From contig JAMPFQ010000002.1 in NCBI GenBank assembly GCA_023664345.1, positions 1-64,000 of the forward strand: DNA of 64,000 bases, given 5' to 3'. Below, piece after piece: positions 45,710-52,262 of the stretch. Positions within the stretch are counted from its first letter, which is position 1. Each line of letters opens with the position of its first letter. The notes under the pieces were generated by a model. It made no database searches and was not told the origin of the DNA. It was given only the letters and a program-made list of their open reading frames with translations. This DNA comes from Lachnospiraceae bacterium (GTDB lineage Bacteria; Bacillota; Clostridia; Lachnospirales; Lachnospiraceae). Position numbers and translations under genes: made by a program.

Positions 45710-46648
45710 ATGGAAAGAAAAAAGAAATTCGGATCACTCATCATCGGAGCGATCCTGCTGATCGTCTCGATCGTTTTTGCGGTGTACTCATACAATAACA
45801 GCTATCAGGAATCCCTTGCGGCGGGCAGCACGCTCTCGGAAATAAAAAAGCAGATCTCCGCCATTGAGTCAGGTTCCGCCACCGGCGACCTGGACGCCTT
45901 GAACGCGCAGGTAAGCGCTCTGTCCGACGAGAAGCTTTCTCTGGAACGCCCCTATTCCTACAGCCTGATCCTGCTGTTCTGCGCGATCCTGCTGACGGTA
46001 AAAGGAATCTGTAACGCGGTGATCGGAACGGCTGCCGCAAAGAAAGCCGATGTAAAGCGTCTGGCACAGGCAGGCCTGCTGGCCGCCCTCTGTTATATCG
46101 GGTTTGCCTTTTTTAAGATCGATATCCCTGTGGGACCGGAAAAGACGTCCTTTCACTTCGGCAATGTGTTCTGCGTCCTGGCGGCGCTGCTCCTGGGCGG
46201 CTATTGGGGCGGCCTGGCGGGCGCCGTGGGCATGACCATCGGGGATCTGACCACCTCCTACGTCACCAGCGCCCCCAAGACATTCCTGTTGAAGCTGTGC
46301 ATCGGCCTGATCGTAGGGCTGATAGCCCATAAAGTCTTCAAACTCAGCCGGGATCATTCCGCGAAATACGTGACCGGTGTCACTGTGCTCGCCAGCGTGG
46401 GCGGTATGGGATTTAACGTGATCGCAGATCCTCTGGTGGGATACTTTTATAAATCGTATCTGCTGGGCGTGCCTCAGGATATCGCTTCCGCCCTGGCCAA
46501 GATGGCGACTGTCACCACCGGCGTCAATGCCCTTGTGGCTGTGATCGCCGCCTCCGTCTTCTATCTGGCCCTGCGCCCGGCGCTGAAGAAAGCGGGACTG
46601 TTCGTGGAAGTATCTCCGATGAAAGAGAAAAAGCGCAGTCAGGGCTGA
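45710..46648 (+). CDS. ECF transporter S component with extra N-terminal coiled-coil segment
   Basis: 312-residue membrane protein. The C-terminal ~200 residues form a typical S component (FHFGNVFCVLAALLLGGYWG, AGAVGMTIGDLTTSY, PKTFLLKLCIGLIVGLIAHK), the substrate-capturing subunit of an energy-coupling-factor vitamin importer. The first ~100 residues add one membrane helix, a short coiled coil and a second helix, unusual for S components. The substrate cannot be assigned and no riboswitch is visible upstream. AAAGG lies 10 nt before the ATG at 45710. An in-frame upstream start (45677) lacks a ribosome binding site. It is single-gene; the EcfAAT module must be elsewhere. Confidence 0.82.
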   Translation: MERKKKFGSLIIGAILLIVSIVFAVYSYNNSYQESLAAGSTLSEIKKQISAIESGSATGDLDALNAQVSALSDEKLSLERPYSYSLILLFCAILLTVKGICNAVIGTAAAKKADVKRLAQAGLLAALCYIGFAFFKIDIPVGPEKTSFHFGNVFCVLAALLLGGYWGGLAGAVGMTIGDLTTSYVTSAPKTFLLKLCIGLIVGLIAHKVFKLSRDHSAKYVTGVTVLASVGGMGFNVIADPLVGYFYKSYLLGVPQDIASALAKMATVTTGVNALVAVIAASVFYLALRPALKKAGLFVEVSPMKEKKRSQG

Positions 46649-46688
46649 AGATCTCCATGCGGCACAGACATCCTGTTTCACACAGCGA

Positions 46689-46714
46689 AAAAGGCGGCCC
46701 GAACGCCGCCTTTT
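46689..46714. terminator. Bidirectional terminator between the ECF S gene and the hemerythrin-receiver gene
   Basis: AAAAGGCGGC/GCCGCCTTTT forms a perfect 10-bp stem with a 6-nt loop, with A and T tracts on both sides. It sits between the convergent genes ending at 46648 and 46741. Confidence 0.85.
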
Positions 46715-46740
46715 CCGCTGTATATGTTGGATTTTCCCGC

Positions 46741-48093
46741 TTATTTCGCGTCTCTTCTCACAAAGAAGTCATCGATCATTTTCTTGATCTCCGACTCCGG
46801 CATCGTTTTCAGGAGATATCCCTCCGGTTTCAGCGACATGACTTTTTTCACGCTTTCCCTGTCGCCCTTTCCCGTCAGGAACATGACCGGTATATCTGCA
46901 ATATCCTCGTCGGAACGGATCATTTCCAGAGCCTGCCTTCCATCACAGACGGGCATCTCATAGTCCATCAACACCAGGTGAGGACGGTTCACGGCTATCT
47001 TCTTGATGGCGGACACGCTGGAATCCGCTTCCAGCATATCATAGTCCGCTCTCAGCAGCTGGATGATCCTCTCACGCATGAAATCGGAATCATCCACCAC
47101 CAGGATTTTCTTCTTCCGCTCCGCTTTCTCCGCCTTGTCCTTTACCAGAAATTCTTTGATCGTAGCCATGGCGTTCTGGTGATTGATCTCCATGGCGTTC
47201 TTACTGTCAAGGGATGCAACATTTGATACGCAGAACGTGAAATACCCCTCTCCCGTACCAAATAAAAGGCTGCATGCGGGCTGTTCCTTTTCAATGGAAC
47301 GGATCATCTGCTCCCGGGTCAGCAGACATTCTTTCTCCAATTCGAACAGACCGATCGTAGGAAAACTTTCCCTGAGTTTCTCCAGAAGCTGCCTGACAAT
47401 GTATCTGGTGACATTGAGCACCATATCATCCACTTTCGGGTAATCCGTATTCAGTATGTCCCGTATGATCTTGAGCAAAAGCCTTTCCTCAAAAGCAATG
47501 GTGACTTCCTGTTTTTCCCTGCCATGTCCGCGGTACAGGAAGCGGCAGCATACCATTTTCCCAAAATCTTCCCCTGCGTAATGTCCGCTGATTTTCTTCG
47601 CATTCAGCTGGAACATCTCCCTGGTGATCTGGATGATGGTGGTCTCCAGAGCGTCCTGCTCCTGTTCGTGGGGGAGAGCCGGCCACTTGTTCATCGCCTT
47701 GCCCGCGATCGCCTGGTCTTCCATCTTGGTATGGGCAACCACCCATCCGATGCAGACCCCCAGGAAATGACGGATGGACTCCATCGCATACTTCGTGTCT
47801 TCCAGTTCTTTTTCCAGTGCGGGCAGCGTCACATATCTGAAATTATCATGAATGCGTTTATGAATCTCATAATCACAATACTGAATGGATTTCATATATG
47901 CTTCTTCATGTTCGAAATGTTCTTCCGTATGATTTTTCACATATTTGACGCCCTCACGGCATACCCATTCGCTTTTTTTTTCATTCTGGCTGAGCGTGAG
48001 CAGCTTATTCACCGTAGAAAATAGTACTTTATGTTCTCTGTCGATGGCGTCCACGCCGATATTATAGCTGTCTTTCCATACTACCTGATCCAT
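46741..48093 (-). CDS. Bacteriohemerythrin - CheX-like - response regulator receiver fusion protein
   Basis: 450-residue soluble protein with three parts. Residues 1-132 are a bacteriohemerythrin with the di-iron ligand pattern: IDREHKVLF, HTEEHFEHEEAYM, HKRIHDNF and HTKMEDQAI. Residues about 150-305 resemble CheX-type phosphatase domains (VTIAFEERLLLKIIRDIL), but the catalytic E-x-x-N appears lost. Residues 325-450 are a receiver with KILVVDDSDFM, phospho-acceptor Asp in VLMDYEMP, and LLKTMP. It likely couples oxygen or redox state to phosphorelay signalling. No output domain or kinase gene is adjacent. The ATG follows a GGAAGGGG-type site. Confidence 0.85.
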   Translation of the reverse strand: MDQVVWKDSYNIGVDAIDREHKVLFSTVNKLLTLSQNEKKSEWVCREGVKYVKNHTEEHFEHEEAYMKSIQYCDYEIHKRIHDNFRYVTLPALEKELEDTKYAMESIRHFLGVCIGWVVAHTKMEDQAIAGKAMNKWPALPHEQEQDALETTIIQITREMFQLNAKKISGHYAGEDFGKMVCCRFLYRGHGREKQEVTIAFEERLLLKIIRDILNTDYPKVDDMVLNVTRYIVRQLLEKLRESFPTIGLFELEKECLLTREQMIRSIEKEQPACSLLFGTGEGYFTFCVSNVASLDSKNAMEINHQNAMATIKEFLVKDKAEKAERKKKILVVDDSDFMRERIIQLLRADYDMLEADSSVSAIKKIAVNRPHLVLMDYEMPVCDGRQALEMIRSDEDIADIPVMFLTGKGDRESVKKVMSLKPEGYLLKTMPESEIKKMIDDFFVRRDAK

Positions 48094-48129
48094 TTCACTA
48101 CCCCTTCCACGCGATCTTTATTGTATTAC

Positions 48130-48188
48130 ATCATAAATCTTCGATTTATGATCGTCATTCGCCGCTCGCCGAACATGCAAGCATGTTC
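48130..48188. repeat. Two perfect hairpins upstream of the hemerythrin-receiver gene
   Basis: ATCATAAATC/GATTTATGAT (10 bp, 48130-48152) and GAACATGC/GCATGTTC (8 bp, 48171-48188) lie in the 5' region of the gene starting at 48093. They have no T-tract. They resemble other extragenic palindromes of this window and may be repeat remnants or regulator sites. Confidence 0.5.
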
Positions 48189-48234
48189 TTCTCGCTAACA
48201 CTCATTATATCATGAATTCCTCACCCGCGCAAGA

Positions 48235-48258
48235 AACGCAGGTCCGAAAACCTGCGTT
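48235..48258 (-). terminator. Intrinsic terminator after the DUF4097 gene
   Basis: AACGCAGGT/ACCTGCGTT, 9 bp with a 6-nt loop, followed on the minus strand by TCTTG. It lies about 20 nt after the DUF4097 stop and ends the PadR-DUF1700-DUF4097 operon. The T-tract is weak. Confidence 0.6.
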
Positions 48259-48279
48259 CCATGACGTTTTATTTTGTAT

Positions 48280-49263
48280 TTATTTTGTAAACTGAATCGT
48301 TACGTTTCCAACGGCGCATTCGATATCCATGGTCTTAAAGGCGTTGTTGTCCAGATACTGGTCGCTGGCGAATCCGCTGCTGGAGGAGCTGCCCAGCGTC
48401 ACATTTCCCATAGCTTTGGAAAGTCCATAGTTGAAGTCTTTCTGATTTCCCTCGAGAGTCAGGGACACATTTCCCATGGCGCACTCCACATCCCCGTCCC
48501 CGTTTAAGGCGCCTGCGGCCACAAACTCGCCCATACCTACCTCAGCGTCCAACTCGCCCACGGTCATGTTCTCAAGGGCAATCTGACCAAGACCCACGGA
48601 AACTTTCAGGCTTTCCGACTGTAATTTGTCCAGGCTGATCTGTCCCGCTCCTACTTCCAGTGAGATTTCTTTTGCCTGAAGCCGGTCAAATTCCAGCCTT
48701 CCCGCCCCCACTTCGATATCCGCCTCCTCAAAATACGCGTTTTCAGGGACATACAGGATGATCCGGCATCCGTTCAGGTCATTCCACCTTTTCACCGACG
48801 CGGTGGATCTGATGTAAAGCGTTCCGTCCTCCACATAGCCCTGGATTTTTCCGGCATATGCCGCTTCCAGGTAGAAATTGCCATCCGGGGAAGGCTGTGT
48901 GGTAAAGCTGCACGCGCCTATCTCAAAGTCCAGTTCCCGGATATCGCTTCCCAGGCTGTATCTATCCACATTTCCCCTCAATATCGTATGGTGACTGTCA
49001 AAGCTCATATTATCCTCCACATCAAAATCCACATCGTCAAATATTTCAAAATCATCCACCCAATCCAGGACGTCCATATCATCCACATAGACCCCCCAGT
49101 CAAAAGGATTCAGGTGGACTCTTACGCGCCCTCCCGTAACGCTTTCCACCACATTTTCTATCGTGGTCCTGCCTCTGACAGTGCTTGCCACCGTAGCCAG
49201 CACAAAGCCGATCACGAACAGGATAAGCGCCGTGATCGCACAGCCTTTCATAAATTTTTTCAT
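48280..49263 (-). CDS. DUF4097 family beta-helix membrane-anchored protein
   Basis: 327-residue protein with one N-terminal membrane helix (GCAITALILFVIGFVLATVA), an Asp-rich linker (VDDMDVLDWVDDFEIFDDVD) and a C-terminal repetitive beta domain with VGAGRLEFDRL, VGAGQISLDKL and VGLGQIALENM strands, characteristic of DUF4097. Such proteins are encoded with PadR regulators and DUF1700 membrane proteins, often in envelope-stress modules. The exact role is unknown. It is the third gene of the operon. Its ribosome binding site AGGAGG follows a partial R1 repeat. Confidence 0.85.
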   Translation of the reverse strand: MKKFMKGCAITALILFVIGFVLATVASTVRGRTTIENVVESVTGGRVRVHLNPFDWGVYVDDMDVLDWVDDFEIFDDVDFDVEDNMSFDSHHTILRGNVDRYSLGSDIRELDFEIGACSFTTQPSPDGNFYLEAAYAGKIQGYVEDGTLYIRSTASVKRWNDLNGCRIILYVPENAYFEEADIEVGAGRLEFDRLQAKEISLEVGAGQISLDKLQSESLKVSVGLGQIALENMTVGELDAEVGMGEFVAAGALNGDGDVECAMGNVSLTLEGNQKDFNYGLSKAMGNVTLGSSSSSGFASDQYLDNNAFKTMDIECAVGNVTIQFTK

Positions 49264-49282
49264 GACTCGTTCCTCCTGATTT

Positions 49283-49320
49283 CTATTCCATTGCCGCTTG
49301 CGGCAATTTGTTCCGGTCTC
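49283..49320 (-). repeat. Partial R1 repeat upstream of the DUF4097 gene
   Basis: Minus strand: GAGACCGGAACAAATTGCCG, then GCAAGCGGCAATGGAATAG. This matches the 3' end of R1 copies, including the small AATTGCCG/CGGCAAT hairpin. It fills the gap between the DUF1700 stop and the DUF4097 ribosome binding site. Confidence 0.75.
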
Positions 49321-49321
49321 T

Positions 49322-49987
49322 TTACGCTGCCGCCTGTTTGTTCCTGCCGCTGAACAGTTTGCACAGACCCCTGAAGATCGCCGGTGTGGCGATGCCTGCC
49401 ATGGCTACCGTGAGCATCAGAAACAGGATGCCCACCGCGCCGCACACAAGGCCGCCACCCAGCAGGGCCGCTCCCACCAGCGGATCTGCCCACATACACA
49501 TGATTCCTGTGATGAGCAGTCCGAGCAGTACCGCAAACAGTACCGCCGCCGTAACACCAAAACAGAAGATCAGCACGAACCAGGATAAAATAATGCCTGC
49601 CAGCGTTCCAAGCAGCCCGCCAGCGATCCCCAGAATCGCCGGTGAGGCCAGTATCGCGCCAATGATGATCAGAACCAACGCCCATGTGGGCAGGCTTTCT
49701 TTTTTAGGCTGTTCCCGACCAGCCTGCTGTCCTTCGGCGCCAGGCTGCTGGTATTGAATCATCGCCCTGTTCTGGGGTTTCTGGCATCCCGGTTCCCCAT
49801 AAATATCCCTCTTGATATTTTCCGCCACTTTCGCCGGATTTCCCAGCGCCTCGATCACTGCCTGTTCGTTTTCCGCCCCTGCGTCATTAAAATATTCATT
49901 ATAATACTGTAATGCCTCCTCACGCTCTGCAGGAGAAATATTTTGAAGCAGACTTTCCAATTGTTTCATAAAATCAATTCTGTTCAT
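49322..49987 (-). CDS. DUF1700 (HAAS domain) membrane protein
   Basis: 221-residue protein. The N-terminal HAAS domain (FMKQLESLLQNISPAEREEA and LQYYNEYFNDAGAENEQAV) is followed by a Gln/Pro-rich linker and four or five membrane helices (LVLIIIGAILASPAILGIAG and others). HAAS proteins are membrane partners of PadR-controlled operons and may transmit envelope signals. It starts with ATG overlapping the PadR stop (ATGA) and continues to DUF4097, so the three genes form one unit. Confidence 0.87.
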   Translation of the reverse strand: MNRIDFMKQLESLLQNISPAEREEALQYYNEYFNDAGAENEQAVIEALGNPAKVAENIKRDIYGEPGCQKPQNRAMIQYQQPGAEGQQAGREQPKKESLPTWALVLIIIGAILASPAILGIAGGLLGTLAGIILSWFVLIFCFGVTAAVLFAVLLGLLITGIMCMWADPLVGAALLGGGLVCGAVGILFLMLTVAMAGIATPAIFRGLCKLFSGRNKQAAA

Positions 49988-50355
49988 GATACGTTCCCAC
50001 TCCCTTCCGGGTTATCCTTTCCCTCATTTGAAAATATGTCCGTCCTGCCCTCGAACAGACCTGTTATCTTATCTGAATACCTGCGCCACTCGCTCTCGTA
50101 AAGCCTTAACTGCGCCCAGCCTCTGCTGGTCACCTTATAATAACGCCTGTTCCTGCCGGCGCACTCCCTGTCGTATACCTCCAGGCATTCATCCTTTTGA
50201 AGCCGCCGGAGTACCGGGTAGAGCGTGGATTCCGACAGTTCAATGACCTGCCGCACATCCTGTGTGATCTTATACCCGTATGTTCCCTCCGGCTCCTTGG
50301 AGACAACCGCCAGTACAATGGCATCCAGAAGAGCCGAACCCGTATTAAATACCAT
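49984..50355 (-). CDS. PadR family transcriptional regulator
   Basis: 123-residue PadR-type winged-helix protein: GTYGYKITQDV, then LSESTLYPVLRRLQKDECLE as recognition helix and wing, then YYKVTSRGWAQLRLYESEW leading to the C-terminal dimerisation helix. It likely represses its own operon with DUF1700 and DUF4097 through the palindromes at 50577-50637. The ATG at 50355 has AGGAG seven bases upstream, supplied by the edge of an R1 repeat. A longer open frame to 50499 is the R1 sequence itself and is not coding. Confidence 0.9.
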   Translation of the reverse strand: MVFNTGSALLDAIVLAVVSKEPEGTYGYKITQDVRQVIELSESTLYPVLRRLQKDECLEVYDRECAGRNRRYYKVTSRGWAQLRLYESEWRRYSDKITGLFEGRTDIFSNEGKDNPEGSGNVS

Positions 50356-50364
50356 GTCATCTCT

Positions 50365-50572
50365 CCTATTCCAGTTCCGTCTCTTCACTTCAGCGCCCTT
50401 GGCGGGGGAAGAAATTTGCATCTGCAAAAAACGCAGCTGAAATTTCTTCCGGGCGCTTCCGTTTTGAGACTGTTTTTGATTCCAGTTCCGTCTCTTCACT
50501 TCCGAGACTGTTTTTGATTCCAGTTCCGTCTCTTCACTTCAGCGCCCTCGGCGATGCTTCCGTTCCGAGACT
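50365..50572 (-). repeat. R1 repeat array in the 5' leader of the PadR operon
   Basis: One full copy (about 50377-50472) with GTCTC/GAGAC ends, an inner stem AGCGCCC (50392-50398)/GGGCGCT (50451-50457) and a central stem AGAAATTTGCATCTGC/GCAGCTGAAATTTCT. Two shortened derivatives follow (about 50488-50505 and 50527-50570), in which the central stem is deleted. The gene-proximal edge reads GACGGAACTGGAATAGGAG, including the PadR ribosome binding site. The array lies within a ~260-nt leader transcribed from the promoter at 50623-50651. Confidence 0.9.
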
Positions 50573-50576
50573 GTTT

Positions 50577-50651
50577 TGCCATATAATAATATATGGCATA
50601 TAATATCTCAGCTGATGAGAATACTATATGCCATATAATATTATGTGTCAA
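50577..50651 (-). promoter_or_regulatory. PadR operon promoter with palindromic operators
   Basis: On the minus strand TTGACA (50646-50651) and TATAGT (50623-50628) are 17 nt apart. TATATGCCATATA (50625-50637), its inverse TATATGGCATATA (50590-50602) and a partial copy TGCCATATAATA (50577-50588) cover the -10 region and the start of transcription, the expected place for an autorepressor to bind. The strip 50652-50706 shows nothing else. Confidence 0.75.
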
Positions 50652-50706
50652 TATATATTTGCAAAATATTTTCTAAAGAAATCCTAAAGATGCCCGGCGC
50701 GGGGAT

Positions 50707-52020
50707 TTAGCGTTCCATCTTCCAGAAAAACGCACTATAGGCGGGAAGCCTGCTTCCGCCGCCGAAGTCATGATCCGCGCCACTGATTAGATCCACCGCA
50801 GTGCCGCAGCCTGCGTCAAAGTGGGCGTCAAAATCCTCCCCGTCCGCGTTGATGGCCACAAACACCCTTTCATTGTCCGTCTTTCTCTCAAAGATACACT
50901 GCTTATTGGTCAGCAGGACCGAGCGGAAAGCACCGTAATTCAAGGCTTCGGAATGTTTTTTCGCCTCAGCCAGTTTACTGATCCATTCACCCAGTCCGTC
51001 CCACACAGGTTCCTCAAAGCAGGGACGGAGCGCGGGATCTCCCTGGGATTTATTTCCTTTTGCGCCCCACTCGCTTCCATAATAAACACAGGGGATGCCC
51101 GGCATGCCAAACTGGAGCGCATAGATCAGGGGCAGATGCTTCTCATTGGTAAGAATGCTTGCCACTCTGGTGACATCATGGTTATCCACAAAAGATAACA
51201 GATGCTTTCCTTTATAGAGCGTCCAGTTCTCCGGCCCGAACTGCCGCATCAGGGAATGCACGATCTCAAACATATTCATACTGTTAAAACTGCTGTACAG
51301 CCCCTTATAACACTCGTAGTTGGTAACAGAATGAAGCATGCTGTCGTTCATCATGCGGTTATAGTCACCGTGCAGCATCTCGCCGATCAGCACAAAATCT
51401 TCCTTCAACCCATCCGTAAAGCTTCTCAGCCTGCGCACGAATTCCTCGTCCAGACTGTACGCCACATCCAGGCGCAGGCCGTCGATACCGAATTCTTCCA
51501 CCCAGAATCTCACGCTGTCCAGCAGATAGTTTACCACGTCCCCATTGCGCAGGTTCAGCTTCACCAGGTCATAATTGCCTTCCCAGCCCTCGTACCAGAG
51601 ACCATCGTTATAATGGGAATTCCCACCGAGATCGATGCGGTAGAACCAGCTGATATATTGGGAGTTCTCCCGGTTCTTCACTACATCCTGAAAAGGGCCG
51701 AATCCCCTTCCCACATGGTTGAACACGCCGTCCAGCACGACCTTGATGCCATTCTCGTGCAGCTTTTCACAAACCTCTTTGAAATCCTCATTTGTGCCAA
51801 GCCGGGTGTCAATCTTGCGATAATCCCTGGTATTGTAGCCATGTGTGTCCGATTCAAAAATGGGAGAAAAGTAGATCGCGTCCACTCCCAGCTTCTTCAT
51901 ATGAGGGATCCAGTCCAGCACTTTCAAAATCCGGTGCTCCAACACACCATCATTCTCAAAGGGCGCTCCACAGAATCCCAGAGGATAGATCTGATAAAAA
52001 ACACTTTCGTATGCCCACAT
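50707..52020 (-). CDS. Alpha-amylase family (GH13) enzyme, cyclomaltodextrinase/neopullulanase-like
   Basis: 437-residue cytoplasmic GH13 enzyme that starts directly with the barrel (MWAYESVFYQIYPLGF). The four conserved regions are DGVFNHVG (98-105), GLRLDVAY with nucleophile Asp185, LIGEMLHG with acid Glu214, and FVDNHD with Asp279. It lacks the N-terminal starch-binding domain of classical neopullulanases, so it probably acts as a monomeric alpha-glucan hydrolase on imported maltodextrins. The ATG at 52020 has AGGAG seven to eight bases upstream. An extension to 52098 is unsupported. It is a single gene with two DnaA-box-like sites upstream. Confidence 0.88.
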   Translation of the reverse strand: MWAYESVFYQIYPLGFCGAPFENDGVLEHRILKVLDWIPHMKKLGVDAIYFSPIFESDTHGYNTRDYRKIDTRLGTNEDFKEVCEKLHENGIKVVLDGVFNHVGRGFGPFQDVVKNRENSQYISWFYRIDLGGNSHYNDGLWYEGWEGNYDLVKLNLRNGDVVNYLLDSVRFWVEEFGIDGLRLDVAYSLDEEFVRRLRSFTDGLKEDFVLIGEMLHGDYNRMMNDSMLHSVTNYECYKGLYSSFNSMNMFEIVHSLMRQFGPENWTLYKGKHLLSFVDNHDVTRVASILTNEKHLPLIYALQFGMPGIPCVYYGSEWGAKGNKSQGDPALRPCFEEPVWDGLGEWISKLAEAKKHSEALNYGAFRSVLLTNKQCIFERKTDNERVFVAINADGEDFDAHFDAGCGTAVDLISGADHDFGGGSRLPAYSAFFWKMER

Positions 52021-52112
52021 ATTAATTCTCCTCTCATGTTCACATTTATTTTCAGGGTCCAGATTCTCCATTGACCAAATCAGTACTATAAAAGACAACC
52101 TGCGAACCCTTT

Positions 52113-52191
52113 TGTGGATAAAATGGATACCTGTGTCATTTTTTTAGAAGAATTTAAGAAAAAATCCACCAAATCCACAGAGTTATCCACA
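52113..52191. promoter_or_regulatory. Two perfect DnaA-box sequences in inverted orientation
   Basis: TGTGGATAA (52113-52121) and TTATCCACA (52183-52191) are exact copies, in opposite orientation, of the classical DnaA box. They are 61 nt apart in the short gap between the helicase/nuclease gene and the GH13 gene. They could bind DnaA as a regulatory or titration site. No dnaA/dnaN genes or AT-rich unwinding element support an origin. Confidence 0.45.
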
Positions 52192-52262
52192 TTTACACCT
52201 CTGTCATTTTACCACAATCTGCATGTCAGTTCCACTATTTTTATGATCAATGTGGTATGAAC

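Noticed and set aside
50356..50499. N-terminal extension of PadR to 50499
   Set aside because: The extra residues are translated R1 repeat sequence; AGGAG directly precedes the ATG at 50355 and the family starts there.
52113..52191. Replication origin
   Set aside because: Only two DnaA boxes, no dnaA/dnaN/gyr genes, no AT-rich unwinding region nearby.
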